Shown here one piece after another: positions 23,154 through 35,683 of a DNA stretch of 64,000 nucleotides (position 1 is the stretch's first letter; each line of letters starts with the position of its first letter). The notes below the pieces were generated by a model that did not search any database, was not told the origin of the DNA, and was given only the letters and a program-made list of their open reading frames with translations. Where the stretch lies: contig MU271146.1 of NCBI GenBank assembly GCA_021432605.1, positions 1,302,001 to 1,366,000 of the forward strand. Direction: 5' to 3'. The stretch is from Coniochaeta sp. PMI_546 (lineage: Eukaryota > Ascomycota > Sordariomycetes > Coniochaetales > Coniochaetaceae). The position numbers were made by a program, and so were the translations under genes.

Positions 23154-25841
23154 GATGACTCTGTAGGCTTGCTGCCCACGTAGGCTGCGGTTTGTGTATT
23201 AAAAAATGGATGAGGGCCTCTTGCAGGTCTAGTTGTAGACTGGTGATAGTTCCGAAGTGAAGAGGGAGGTTTGTGAAACTTTGTAGTACAGAAACTGGAG
23301 TCCAAGGGACACTTCGAGTGTTGAAGGACCTGGAAACCTTAAAAGGACGGCATGCCACCAGTTTCACTACGGTGCCCTTTACAAATGTGGTGGTCATAGC
23401 CTGCTGAACATGTCTTGCATCACCACAAGACCTTGGCAGGCGGGGTTTATCTAGATTACTGTGTGCGAAACTGCAGTTGGCCTGAAGGCCTCCTACCCGC
23501 ACAATTTTCTTTGACCTTGGGGTCTAGTCTGTGAAACTTAGCATCATGGTTGGCCTGACGGTGTTGATCAGAGGGTCATTCAGAAGTTCTTTTAACGTGC
23601 TGCGGCTCGACATGACGTCTGTCGCCCTCATCCGCCCCACAAGGGTCCTCGCTTGTCGATTTAGCGGCAGTTCTGGGTAGTAGCCGTGGGCGGGATGCGT
23701 GTACTGTGTAGACAAGGTGACATCACCAGCGATTAAGCCACATAGCACAGCCACAAGCCACACCTGGTCTCGCAAAACACATTCTCTCCACTACTCAATC
23801 CCCAAGTGACTTTTCAAGAAGCAGAACATTCCGATCTGGCACATGAACGGTTACACGCGCAAGCCGTTCTGCCGATGCTTCCGAAGCCCTTTGGAGAAAC
23901 TAGTTGGTGCCCAAAGATCGTCTTTGGGAGTCGTTCTCACAAATAGATGTAGCACACAGACACAAGTTCGAGACGATTCTCCGAGTCTCAGCTGAAACTT
24001 ATTGTCCTCGCATTCCATTCACGGCTCCATATGTAATGCGATACTGGGCGTGATTCGGTAGGAGGTTGTAGCTATGAACAATCTTCATCCGCATGCTCTA
24101 TCTACACGTAGCCTAGTACATGTGTATATAGTGCATGCCCGTACCAAGGGTTGCCGAGCTCGCCACGTTTGTCAGGAGTCCAGGATCCATTTCCGGCCCC
24201 GTCGAAGGTCTCGGCGGACTTCGAGACTATTGAATGCGACGGTCCATATTACACTCTTCTTTGTTCTTCAGGTGCGAGGCTCTAAAGGCAAATGACGTTT
24301 CGACATTGTGGCATTCAGGAAAATCAAATTTGAATAGCGACCATTTTGACTTACGCACATCACTACTCTCACTTTCAGTCTCGTCAAGATCGAACTTCTT
24401 AGGTGCGAAGCTGACCAGCTTCGCATGGCTGATGCTACCTTTCCTGTTGCGTGCATACAAACCCCTGTCATGGGCTGAACAATGGCAGTTTCTTAAGTGG
24501 CAACGCTACGGCAAGCCGGGCTTCCATACAACCTTCGATAAGGAGGTAGGATTGTGGAAGCCGTATCAAGAGGTGATGTCTGAAAAGCATCCAGATGGTC
24601 AAGTTGGTGCTGGCCCTTGAGAGGTTTTGAATATCATCACGCCCGGTGTGAGTGGCTTGGCGTTGCTATGAGCTGATTTGCGGGAAAGACCCTGCGCCGC
24701 CAGGACGGTTCGATAGATGACGGGTAAAACGACTTGATATTGTTTGGCCAATGTCGACACGAACGGGTTGTCATCATGCCGCGAGTCAGCGATAACGTTG
24801 TGTAACGACAGCATTGTTGGCATTACGCACAATAGGATCTTTGGTGCTTGGCCGAGATCCCAGGCCTCGTCGGGCTCGCAACACGAAGCCGATGACCTCT
24901 CGATCTGGTGATACGAAGCGTAGGTTTTAGCAGTCTTACGTGTACGTAGACCTTCGCCATGGTGGAGCCAGTGCTAAGGTTGTTTCCGATAACGAAGTTG
25001 GTCGGCAGTGTATGAGTCGCATTGATCACGCTGGGATGCAACCCCAGATGTCAGTCGACGTGGCCGTCCGAGCCGCAAAATACCTATCATTAGCGAGAAT
25101 GGGGTTCTTCGAAGGTCGTTAGGGGCTCAACAGCGCATCGTCAAGTGCATCCTTGTCAATCTAAAATTTATTTATTGCCCTTGGGTGGGCAGGATGGGCA
25201 ATGGTGGGCACATCCCCTTCCGACGTTCATCAGCCCAGACCCTCGCCGCGGCAGTGGATGTGGAGATGGGATCCAAATGTCATCGTTCTGATTGGACCAT
25301 CTGGGAAGAATCATCGTCTTGGCTCCACACTCTCGCATGAGCCCTGCACAAATACGAGTGACAGGGGTGGCGGGAGCGTCAGAATGCGGATTAGACCAGA
25401 TCTTGTCAGGGGTGCACTAGACATCTAGCGCGCCAAACTATCGTCGTCCCAAGCAAATCCAGGTCCACGGCGACCCAGCTGCAGCTGCGGCGGGAGCTCG
25501 GCTGTCACCGCAGGAGTGAACGATGGATCGAGGGCTCGGGCGACAAAGAGCTCAGCTCAGCTCCGGCTGGGAAAATTGGACGATTGGGTAATGGGCTAAC
25601 TATGCGTGGGTAATATCACGACCTCCACGTCCCTTCTCACATCGCGAGCCCCTGCTTCTCTTGGTTTTCCGTTGCTTCCTTCGTTACACCCCCCGTTCTG
25701 TCTTGACGTGGTTGTGATCGTCTTTTGACTACCTAGGCAAGGTCGATTCTTGGGTATTGCTCAGACGACCGCCTCACACTCGTTTAACCGTCTAAAATTT
25801 ATTTTTTAATCTAATGTTCTGGGGCTTGGAGAAGGAGCATA
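23154..25841. other. Intergenic, 2.7 kb
   Basis: Upstream region shared by the divergent MARVEL gene (minus) and the WSC peroxidase (plus). The 14-mer TCTAAAATTTATTT occurs twice, near 25160 and 25790, the second about 50 bp before the peroxidase ATG. A minus-strand 83-codon ORF at 23775-23524 begins with a signal-like hydrophobic segment but has no other support. Confidence 0.5.
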
Positions 25842-28800
25842 ATGAGACTATCTGCGGCTCTCTTCGCGGGTCTGCTCGCGCTCGGTGTGCGGGTGCTTGC
25901 GGACCCAACATGGCCGGCGTCGACTGATGAGCTCGAGGAGATCATGTACCAACTTCAAGGTTTCCGAGCTCGCCTCTTCTCGGACACGATCAGCCCCTGC
26001 TCGAACGAAGCTTCCGGTCCGGGTCGACAAAATGCCGCTGAATGGTTACGCGTGGGCTTTCATGATATGGCAACGGCGAATACCTATTTCGGTATCGGAG
26101 GATTGGATGCGTCGCTCCAATTTGAACTGAACAACGGCGAAAACACCGGGCCAGGACACAACACCACATTGAAATTCCTATCAAACTATCTGTCTCCGAG
26201 GTCGAGTATAGCCGACCTGATAGCTGCCGGCGTGTATGCATCAGTACGATCCTGCGGCGGCCCTGTTGTGCCCGTAAGGGCTGGAAGGATCGATGCGACC
26301 AGTGGCGGCAGTCCCGGTGTCCCTCAACCACAGAACACGATCGGTACCTTCAAGGACCAGTTCGACCGCATGGGTTTCAGCGTGACCGAGATGATCCAAG
26401 TCGTGGCATGCGGCCACACACTCGGAGGCGTCCACACGTCAGAGTTCCCGGACATCGTACCCGCCGGTACATCCGCCAATGGCGAGGTAGGCCTAGACTC
26501 GACTGTTGCTGCCTTTGACAACAAGGTCGTGACCGAGTACCTGGATAACAGCACGACGAACCCTCTGGTCGTCGGTCCAGCCGTCAAGATCAACAAGCAC
26601 GCCGACTTCAAGGTCTTCAACGCCGACCAGAATGTCACCATGAGGACACTGACGGACCCGACCGTCTTCCAAAGCACCTGCAAGACCGTTCTACAGAAGA
26701 TGATTGACGTCGTTCCTGCCGGTGTGGTTCTCACTGACCCCGTCACGCCATACATGGTCAAACCAGTTAATATTCAGCTGACCTTGAACACACCTGGATC
26801 GACTATGCTTCTGAGCGGTTATATTCGCGTCCGGACAACCAACTTGCCTTCTTCTTCCATCAACAACATCAAGTTGACTTACAAGGACCGCAATGGTGGC
26901 AACAACTGCGGTACCTGCTCTACGACTGCCACTGTTCAGGGCTCAGCCACTGGCTTCGACGACTCTTTTGGTTTTTTTCCAATATCCGCCAATATCGATG
27001 TGACCACCGGCATCTCTTCTTTCACGGTCACGATCAACCTCAATGACGGGACTTCTCAGACTTACGACAATAATGGCAATTCTTATCCTATTACGGATGC
27101 GGTTCTCATCCAGAAACCCCAAAGCTGCCTCCTTCAAGGATCTGGCGCCCTTACCGCCACCGCCTTGGTTCGCAACGATCGTACCTCGCTTCCCGTCAAC
27201 CTTGTCGTCTTGTATCTGGTGCCCCGCAACACCGCTGACGGAAACCCTGTCCCAGCGTTGAACAACGCAACAATCGCAATGACCAAGGGCAACTGTGTCG
27301 GTCAGTACACCTTTTATACTGCAAGCTATACTATCGCAGGCGGGCTCAGCTACAACGCCAAGCTGGACATCGTGAGCGGCAGCGGAGCAGATGTCGTTTC
27401 TGATGGCTTCAACGCTGCTAGCGAGCTGTCGGGCACTTGTGCTACATTTGCTGGCGGTGTAGCCTGCGCCGGCTCTACAAGCTCGTCGTCTCTGTCTTCC
27501 TCGTCAACTTCAACGACCCGGACAACAAGCACAACCTCGTCCGTGACATCTAGCAGCACCTCGACAGTGCCTACCCTCAGCCACAGGCCTAAGATTGGTG
27601 CTTATAACTTGGTGGGGTGCTGGACGGAGGGCCAAAATGCCCGCACCTTGAAGGGTGCCGCATTCGCTTACGACGGAATGACGCTCGAGAGCTGTATGGC
27701 CAACTGCGCGGGCTTCGTCTACTTCGGGACCGAGTACGGACGCGAGTGCTACTGCGACAACACTCTGGACAGCACGAGTACCTCGGCGCCTCTGGCCGAC
27801 TGCAACATGGTCTGCGGCGGCGATGCTACCGAGTACTGCGGCGCTGGCAATAGGCTTGAGCTATATTCGAATGCCGCTCAAACTTCCAGTAGCACTGGGA
27901 CCACTTCGACCAGCACTAGCCGCACGAGCGCCTCGAGCACCTCAAGCAGCTCCAGTACCTCCAGTACTTCCAGCACATCGAGATCCTCCACAACCTCAAG
28001 CTCCTCCACTGCGAGCACAACGTTGAGCACAACGTCGAGCACGACATCGAGCAGCACCAGCCCTAGCCAGACTCTGGGTCATAAGGCCACGGTTGGCAAG
28101 TACACTCTCGTCGGTTGTGCCACGGAAGGAAACGGTGTGCGAGCACTGTCTGCTAACACCTATGCCGATGATGCTATGACCTTGGAGTCCTGCGCGAGCT
28201 TCTGCGATGCCTACTCTTATTTTGGGACCGAGTACGGACGCGAGTGCTATTGCGGCAACTCCCTCGCAAGCTCTAGCACTAGCGCGCCGCTATCCGACTG
28301 CAGTATGCTCTGCAAGGGGAACCAATTCGAGTATTGTGGCAACGGGAACAGGCTCGAGCTCTACAGCATCGCGGCGGTCTCTTCGCGGGCAGTGTCATCG
28401 ACTACGACCACTAGTTCTAGCTCTAGCACAAGGTCTTCCACTACTTCCACCAGCACCTCCACATCTTCGTCGTCTAGCACGAGGACCTCGAGTAGCACTT
28501 CGACCAGCTCTACGCGCGCTTCCACGTCTTCGTCAAGCACGACGTCCTCATCGGCCCGAACTAGCACGTCGACCACGTCGACGACGTCGACCTCCACGTC
28601 ATCAACCGCCTCCCCAACGCTCGCGCACAAACCCACCGTCTCTCCTTACGCCCTAGTAGGCTGCTGGACCGAAGGCAGCGGCGTCCGCGCCCTATCCGCC
28701 AACTCGTACAGTTCAGGGACCAGCATGACACTCGAGTCCTGCGCGACCTTCTGCAAGAACTACAAGTACTTCGGCGCCGAGTACGGCGGCGAATGCTATT

Positions 28801-29291
28801 GCGGCGACAGCCTGGCGTCGAGCTCCGCCTCCGCGCCGCTGAGCGACTGCAACATGGTCTGCACGGGGAATCCGCTCGAGTATTGCGGTGCCGGCAACCG
28901 GTTGGAGCTGTACATCAACAACTCCACCGGCACCGCCACCACGTCCAGCACGGCGGCCACAGCAACCGCGACAGGGCCGACCCAACCGGCGACGGTGTCG
29001 GCCTCGGGCACGACGTGGGCATGGAAGAACTGCTACACCGAGGCTACCACGGGCCGCGCGCTCAGCAGCACCAGCTACGCAGCCGACACGGTCACGCTGG
29101 AGTCGTGCGCGACGTTCTGTAGCGCCTACTCTTATTTCGGGACGGAGTACGGGCGCGAGTGCTATTGCGGAAATAGCTTCGCGGCCGGCAGCGTGGTCGC
29201 GGCCGCGACGGACTGCAGCTTCAAGTGTGCGGGCAACGCGAACGAGTATTGCGGTGCTGGGAGCCGGTTGAGCGTTTATGCGAGGCAATGA
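25842..29291 (+). CDS. Secreted haem peroxidase with four C-terminal WSC domains
   Basis: Single-exon gene for 1149 aa. Residues 1-20 are a signal peptide (MRLSAALFAGLLALGVRVLA). A plant/fungal-type haem peroxidase domain follows (about 25-310): distal Arg70 and His74 in WLRVGFHDM, and proximal His192 in VVACGHTLGG, so the active-site residues are present. A beta-rich, Cys-containing domain spans about 315-545. Four WSC domains lie near 587-676, 753-842, 936-1026 and 1060-1148, each with the CWTEG-type start, TLESC, FGTEYGRECYC and EYCGxGxRLxxY; they are joined by Ser/Thr linkers likely O-mannosylated. WSC modules bind cell-wall glucan or related polymers, so the enzyme is probably anchored to a wall or substrate. 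The substrate oxidised is unknown. No GPI signal or C-terminal membrane helix is visible. Confidence 0.92.
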   Translation: MRLSAALFAGLLALGVRVLADPTWPASTDELEEIMYQLQGFRARLFSDTISPCSNEASGPGRQNAAEWLRVGFHDMATANTYFGIGGLDASLQFELNNGENTGPGHNTTLKFLSNYLSPRSSIADLIAAGVYASVRSCGGPVVPVRAGRIDATSGGSPGVPQPQNTIGTFKDQFDRMGFSVTEMIQVVACGHTLGGVHTSEFPDIVPAGTSANGEVGLDSTVAAFDNKVVTEYLDNSTTNPLVVGPAVKINKHADFKVFNADQNVTMRTLTDPTVFQSTCKTVLQKMIDVVPAGVVLTDPVTPYMVKPVNIQLTLNTPGSTMLLSGYIRVRTTNLPSSSINNIKLTYKDRNGGNNCGTCSTTATVQGSATGFDDSFGFFPISANIDVTTGISSFTVTINLNDGTSQTYDNNGNSYPITDAVLIQKPQSCLLQGSGALTATALVRNDRTSLPVNLVVLYLVPRNTADGNPVPALNNATIAMTKGNCVGQYTFYTASYTIAGGLSYNAKLDIVSGSGADVVSDGFNAASELSGTCATFAGGVACAGSTSSSSLSSSSTSTTRTTSTTSSVTSSSTSTVPTLSHRPKIGAYNLVGCWTEGQNARTLKGAAFAYDGMTLESCMANCAGFVYFGTEYGRECYCDNTLDSTSTSAPLADCNMVCGGDATEYCGAGNRLELYSNAAQTSSSTGTTSTSTSRTSASSTSSSSSTSSTSSTSRSSTTSSSSTASTTLSTTSSTTSSSTSPSQTLGHKATVGKYTLVGCATEGNGVRALSANTYADDAMTLESCASFCDAYSYFGTEYGRECYCGNSLASSSTSAPLSDCSMLCKGNQFEYCGNGNRLELYSIAAVSSRAVSSTTTTSSSSSTRSSTTSTSTSTSSSSSTRTSSSTSTSSTRASTSSSSTTSSSARTSTSTTSTTSTSTSSTASPTLAHKPTVSPYALVGCWTEGSGVRALSANSYSSGTSMTLESCATFCKNYKYFGAEYGGECYCGDSLASSSASAPLSDCNMVCTGNPLEYCGAGNRLELYINNSTGTATTSSTAATATATGPTQPATVSASGTTWAWKNCYTEATTGRALSSTSYAADTVTLESCATFCSAYSYFGTEYGRECYCGNSFAAGSVVAAATDCSFKCAGNANEYCGAGSRLSVYARQ

Positions 29292-32200
29292 GCGTCGTTT
29301 CGTTGGCGCAGAAGAACGGATTAGGTTTCGATATACATATTAATATGTTCTGGAGATAAGGAGAAGTGACGGGTGAGCGATGACCTTTTTGTGATACCTA
29401 CTATATATGTTCATTCTGGCCGTATTTCTGGGAGAGGCCGATCTTTGGAGAATATACATTCTTATTTACATGCTGTACGAGAACATGCGCTCCTACGTCA
29501 ACGCCTCTTGAATGCGCCCCTCGAGTCACTATCGGCGAGGCCACGTAGACAGAATTGGTTTTGTAGCTCTGTACGAAGATGACTTATCTGCCTGTGCACT
29601 CCGAGCATGAGATGACGGAGTCAAGGAGTGGGCTCCAAAAGTCCCGGCGTGGAGCTACTCCGGCCGTCCGGGTGGAAGATGGTCAGCAATATCATCAGCC
29701 TCAGTACTTCTCAGTCCATTGCTGTAACTGGCGAAGGATCTGCATATAAAACTCGTGGTGACGGAAGTTTGTGGAGTAAGGAGCTGCGCGGCGTTCTTGG
29801 TTTGCGGGGGTGGCATGATCGACACGGGCTTCCGGAAGTCTACCACGGCAGGTGGGGTCCTATCGGTGAGTATCGGCGAGTGTCGGCGAGTGTCTGGAGG
29901 GTGTCCAGGGTGTCCTGCGGCGTCGATGCTGGGCGGCGGCGGTCTCATAATGCCCCATACTTCGCCTGACTCGCTCCATCGGCGGGGATGGACTGCTTGT
30001 ACCAAGTCTACATTCCGGCCTCCCCATGGGGTGAGAAGGGGTTCAACCTGAGAACTGAGTGGGCTGGTCCCCGGTTTCCGTTTCCCATGAAACTTGGAAG
30101 ACCAGGCCTCCGGAGCAGGGCGGACTAGGGAGCAAGCCTGCGACGGGGATAAGCAGGAGTTGGCCGACGTTCAATGGTGGCAGGACCCAATGCAGGGAGC
30201 TAGCCAAGAAGGGATGCATCTTAGATTTCGTGATTTGAAGAAGTTTGACCAGACCGCAGCAATGGATCTGCCAAGAGCTACCAGTACATAGGACTGTGAA
30301 GGGCATGAGCTGTGCCCGCGAATCAGGCGCGAAGCTAACTTCTAGGCCCGGTAAAGACCGGAGAAAAAATTTCGATTTCTGCTTGCGAGTCGGGAAACCA
30401 ATCTGAACTTCCATCAAGCCGGTAACAGAAATACCTCCGCCTGCATGTTGATGGCCGTTGTCCAAGTATGATATGAAGCTGTTGCTGCAACTGGATTATG
30501 TATATATTGGTGATATTGACGGCAAATATTCTCAGGCCAAGCAGAGTAGCATGTTGTGTCTCTGCTGGTATATTGTACACGTGTAGTGTAATACGCGTTC
30601 AAAAGGAACACGCATGGGTAAGGTACCACAGTAGTGTAGGCCCGTCGCCCCAACTTAGTGCACACTAGTGTGTACTTTGGAGACGACCTGCAGATCGAAG
30701 CTTGGAAGTCTCTCATGAGAAACGAATCGATAGGTCCGATCATAGGTCGGTACCTGCTCCGGCACTGATGTGGCAGATGTGCTCTGAAGACGAACGGGCG
30801 GTCTAACTCCATCCACGAGTTGTCGGTTAAACTTTGGACCTATCTTTCAATGTGAGCACGGGTCGATTGTCCTTATTAATTAGTCCATGACTCGCGTTGC
30901 GAGCTGATCAGCACTCTTGGTAATGCGGTACTCTTCTATGGTGACAGCCTTCAACACTAGGCAGGCGACATCTGTATGAGTGTCCTGGCACATCTTTTGT
31001 ACAGACAGTTTGTAATTCTACCGCCTCCGAAAGCGGCACTTCAAGACACTTGTTGCTAAAAGTACTCCGTGGGTATTGTGAAAACACAGTAGTGTACGAG
31101 CTGGTTCCGTCACAGCCTCACAGGTGAAGCCCAGGACCCGGTAATTACCGATAATGCTAAGGTCGGCGCGCCGCTTTGAAGCGAAGGGGATAAGCCCCGC
31201 TAACGCACACTCGTTGTTTCGGACAAAAGGCCGTTCGTGCTTCGTGTGATGAAAGGCACGACATCTGATGATATCTTGCATGTTACTGCATGTGCTATCT
31301 TGTAATTGCGAGACAGCTGTTCGAGGTAGCGGTCTTCACGAGGAAGAAGTCAAGAATTTCTCGATATCGTGCCATCATCAGAAATCAGCCTCTCGGTCTA
31401 GATTCGGAATGACATGGTGAGGATCCAGGTGGACAGGTGACCTGCAAGAGCCGCAAGCTAGCAAATTCAGTTGATTGGCTCCTCCACATTTTTCGACAAT
31501 AGCTTCACAAAAGTTGGAGACAACTCTGCGGAGGTGAGGGGAGAGAGCGGAGAGAGCAGGAGGCGGGTTGTCAACCTATCCAGCGCCACTGGACAGACAA
31601 GATGAGACCTCGGGCCAAGTGGGTCCCTGGCGTGCCTGCCCACGTTTCTTAAAAGATTGAACATTGAAATCTCGATGAGACTTGAGAAAGTGCGTGCGTG
31701 TAACTTTTACCTTGATGGCATGTGACATGAGACATTGCCTAGAAGTACCTTACCCTGGCCAGCGCAGGCATCGGGGCTGAGGACAGCTCCGTGCCAGTGA
31801 GCACGATACGAACCCTCTGTTGTCTGCAACCGACTGAGCATCTTCTGGAAACACACTTGAAGCTGGCGCATACAGCTAGAGACCTGTATTTGAATCTGGA
31901 GGGGGGGAGAGAAAACTTGCCCGTATGGTCCAGCACTCCGCGTGATGAGTACCAGGACAAAATGTTATTCCCCAGAAACGTATAAGTGCGGAAAGATATC
32001 TGTAGTGGACTGTTTGATTGGGTGCCACATTTTTTTCAAAGGCACGATACCCTGTCAGCGGTATTTGCGGTGGAGAGGAGAACGTGCCTACCCTACCTTA
32101 CCTTACTGTACATGTGCCAATGTATCGCGAGGTATCTCAAACGGTCAATGAAGAATGCCATCCAGGTCCAGTTGACTCCAGTTTATAATAATGGCAGCTC

Positions 32201-32556
32201 CCCCCCACTCGTGCCTGGGAGTAGCCACATTTCTCTGAACTTCTGCTTCTTTGACTCTGACATATTCTCATACTTCAATGTTCTTTGCCAGATACAATCC
32301 TCATTCGGTCGGGATGCTGCAACGTGCCAGCAGAAGCTACACACAATCTTCACCACGCCCGGTACCCCTCCATCGACGGCTCGAGTAAGGATCGCACGTC
32401 ATTACCTCGTGCATGCTTAGCTACCAACGAGGGCTACTGTATCTCTGATTCATCCCAAGTGCCAGGAGGCTATAATATACAAGTTCCTGTCGATTTGCCT
32501 TGGAGATAGTTCATTCTCCTCGCGACTCTCGAAGATTTACTGGATCTACTGTCAAC
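29292..32556. other. Intergenic, 3.3 kb
   Basis: Between the WSC peroxidase and the Zn2Cys6 regulator, both on plus. Contains a three-copy 10-bp tandem repeat at 29861-29890. Open frames are short and show no domain. The last part is promoter and leader of the regulator. Confidence 0.55.
29861..29890. repeat. 10-bp tandem repeat, three copies
   Basis: TATCGGTGAG, TATCGGCGAG and TGTCGGCGAG in direct succession, followed by a weaker fourth copy. Non-coding as far as can be seen. Confidence 0.85.
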
Positions 32557-35500
32557 ATGGCAGATAACAATTCAAGCCACCGTTCTGTGTCACCGGCACC
32601 AATCAGCTCGGTTGAAGCCGGCTCAGCTTCTCCAGTTCTCTCCAGAATGACACCTCCGACCTCGACAGCGAGTTCCAAGCAGCAAAAACAAAGGACCGGC
32701 TCGACCTCGGACACCAATGGAGGTCCAAAGATCACGAAGAGACGTGCAGCCAGAGCTTGCGTATCTTGCAGAGCCCGCAAGGTCCGGTGCGATGTTGTGG
32801 AAGGCGCCCCTTGCGGCAATTGCAGGTGGGACAACGTTGAGTGCGTCGTTCAGGAGAGCCGCCGCCGCAAGTGAGTTTCCATCTCATCCCATCTCATCAA
32901 GTCTCATTTTCGGGCGAGATCATCCATCTCTCTCGATAAGGATCCGGATTTCAGTTGCGTCATTTTCTTTAAGCCCTCTAGCAAGAGAGAGTCACGAGAC
33001 TGGGCTTATTCTTTGCATCATCTGTTTTGACGCTACCTAAACACTTACCCTTGCCACAATGCGATTTCGCTAACGTGGCGGCACCCCTGCCCGTGTTTTA
33101 CAGGAAGAATTTGTACACAGCGCCTTTGGCAGCGGGCCACGTGCCCGGAACCGAGGCTTTGAGGGCCAGCATCAGCTCCAACCCGGTCAGCATCACGAGT
33201 GCTGACCTCCGAAGGCCCAGCAGTGTTTCTCAGATGAGTGGCGTCGAAAATGGTACTCTTAACGCTGGTGCGACGGGATCATTGGATTCTTTGGAAGGTC
33301 ACGTTCCGCATCTGATCTGTAAGTCTAGCTTGCAGCACTTTTACCCCTGACCCCACCGTCATCGACATTCACATGTCAAATCGAACATGCATCGAAACTC
33401 ATTGTCACATGGGATTGTTCGCTAACCATGACCTTTAATTTTCGCTTGAGCAGATCAGAGAAGTTCCGCTGCTGCGATCGCCGCTGCAGGTTACCGCACC
33501 GATACGGCGGCTTTGCTGGCCAAGTTGGGCGATGCCAGCGGACGCCTGCTTTGGCCGAATCCCACACTCAGCCCGGCACCTGTGATGGGAGATATCCGGA
33601 CTGCCCAATTTCTGAATACACTCGAAGAACCAGACTTGCTAGCTCAGCTGCCCGCCTTCGTTCGACCCCTGCCGTCGAAGATTGCACCGGAGGACGTGAA
33701 GTATCTCTACACCAAGGGCGCGCTGACTCTCCCGCCCCTGGAGCTCCAAAATGCGCTCATCCGGGCTTTCGTCGAATATGTGCACCCCTATATGCCTCTT
33801 GTGGAACTTGGTGCATTTTTGAACATCATCAACGCAAAGGACGGCCTCTGCGGACAAATTAGCTTGTTCCTATACCAGGCTGTGATGTTCTCTGCAACCG
33901 CCTACGTCGAGACCAAGTATCTTAGAGCAGCAGGTTACACAAGCCGACGGGCTGCGAGAAAATCATTCTTCCACAAGACGAGGGTAAGTAGGCCCAGGAT
34001 TGAGACTGATTGTCCCACACTTCCCGTGCGCTGACCGGATGCCAGCTTCTCTATGACTTCGACTACGAATCGGACCGCCTTGTCCTTGTCCAGGCTCTCC
34101 TGTTGATGACATACTGGTACGAGACTCCCGATGACCAGAAAGACACATGGCACTGGATGGGTGTCGCTATTTCATTGGCACACACGATTGGTTTGCATCG
34201 CAACCCAGCAAACAGCCTGATGCCTGTTCGGAAGCAGAAGCTCTGGAAGAGGATCTGGTGGTCTTGCTTCATGCGAGACCGTCTCATAGCTTTAGGTATG
34301 CGCCGGCCCACGCGCATCCAGGATGGAGATTTCGATGTGCCGATGCTGCAGGAAGATGATTTTGAGATCGAGGTACTCTCGGAACAGAATGAACTTCTCC
34401 CTGCGGAATGCCGCGTCGTCCGAGATCTCGACATGCAGAGGGAATTGGCCCTCATGTGCATCGAGAAGGCGAAACTATGCGTGTGTGTCAGCCATATGCT
34501 CAAGGCGCAATACTCGGTGCTGAACCGGGACGGTATGCGGGCTGACAACACTACGGACAGCACCATGATGCTGTTTCCTAATAAGACGCTGGACAATGTC
34601 GAAAACGTTCACAAGGTGGATATGGAGTTGATGAATTGGTTCAGCAACCTACCTCAAATCTGCGAGTATCGACCGCTTACACCATTTGACGTCCAGAACG
34701 GTAGAGCGACTGTTGCCGTCCAGCGCAACCTCCTCCACATGGTCTACCACACCACCGTATCTGCACTGCACCGACCACAATTCCTGCCAGCCAGTCAGCC
34801 GAACGCACCGCCCGTGTCGCGGCAGATACAAGAAATGTCGCGCACGCGAGTCCGGGATGCGGCCGGCCAGATCACGCAGATGGCTGCGGAGCTGCACCAA
34901 TACCACCTTGAGCGTTATTTGCCTACGGCTGGAGTGACTGTCATTCTGCCGGCCATGATCATCCACCTCTTGGAAATGAAGAGCCCCTCGCCAGACGTCC
35001 GGCAGAAGGCTACCAAGGGTTTCAGGCAGTGTATGAAGGTCATGGAGAAACTGCGCGACATATACGCCGCAGCTGATTTCGCAACGGGATTCCTTGACGC
35101 AGCGCTACGGAAGGCAGCGATCGACGTGAATGCTCAGGCGCAGAACGCACAGCAACAGGCGGTCCTCAAATCGCTCAACGGGGCTTTTTCGACAAACTTT
35201 ACCAGCATTCACACAGCCCGATCCGAGGAGCTGTCAACCCCACCGCCAGAGAATGCACCGTACCTGACGGCTGCGGTGGTTGAGCAGTACACGCGCAGCC
35301 GGACGCTCGCGCCCCGCCACGTCGAGGCAAATCCGGCCGTCGCCGGCAGCCACTCCCCACCACATACTGAAACACAATCGGACGGTGCCGAAGGAACGAC
35401 ACCATCAGCTAGTGTTTCGTCTCCTGAGGAGAGAGATGCCATGGACCTGGACATGGTCCTCGGCCAGGACGAATTTGATTGGAACGCCATGGCCGGTCCA

Positions 35501-35683
35501 AATCTTGACTTCGACCAGTGGCTGCAGTTTCCTGCCGAAGGTGTCAACAATACCGATGGAGATTTCATGGGTATGTTTGGGACAGCTGGCCCCGAACCAC
35601 CTACGATGGGTGACGACCACCCTGACATGGACTGGCTGGGGCCGGCGAAAGAAATGAAACCCGAGGCCAGTGTAGCCGCCTAG
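32557..35683 (+). CDS. Zn2Cys6 transcription factor, cutinase transcription factor 1-beta-like
   Basis: Nuclear regulator of 898 aa. Exons 32557-32870, 33104-33318, 33454-33983 and 34046-35683; introns are 233, 135 and 62 nt, all in phase. The binuclear zinc cluster is at residues 68-96: C-x2-C-x6-C-x7-C-x2-C-x6-C (ACVSCRARKVRC...PCGNCRWDNVEC), with a basic flank before and RRRK after. The fungal-specific TF domain lies in exons 3-4, with EYVHPYMPLVEL, ALLLMTYWYETPDDQ, GLHRNP and LWKRIWWSCFMRDRLIALGMRRP. The acidic C-terminus (DEFDWNAMAGPNLDFDQWLQF) could activate transcription. Length and the KNLYTAPLAAGH-type linker fit CTF1-beta/FarB-like proteins, whose relatives control cutinase and fatty-acid use. 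The subfamily is a moderate-confidence call; the Zn2Cys6 class is firm. Confidence 0.88.

Noticed and set aside
23524-23775. 83-codon minus-strand frame with a signal-peptide-like start
   Set aside because: Only the first 20 residues look meaningful; no cysteine pattern, domain or promoter context to support a secreted protein.
28361-28636. 91-codon minus-strand frame, Val/Asp/Glu-rich
   Set aside because: Antisense reading of the Ser/Thr linker of the WSC peroxidase.
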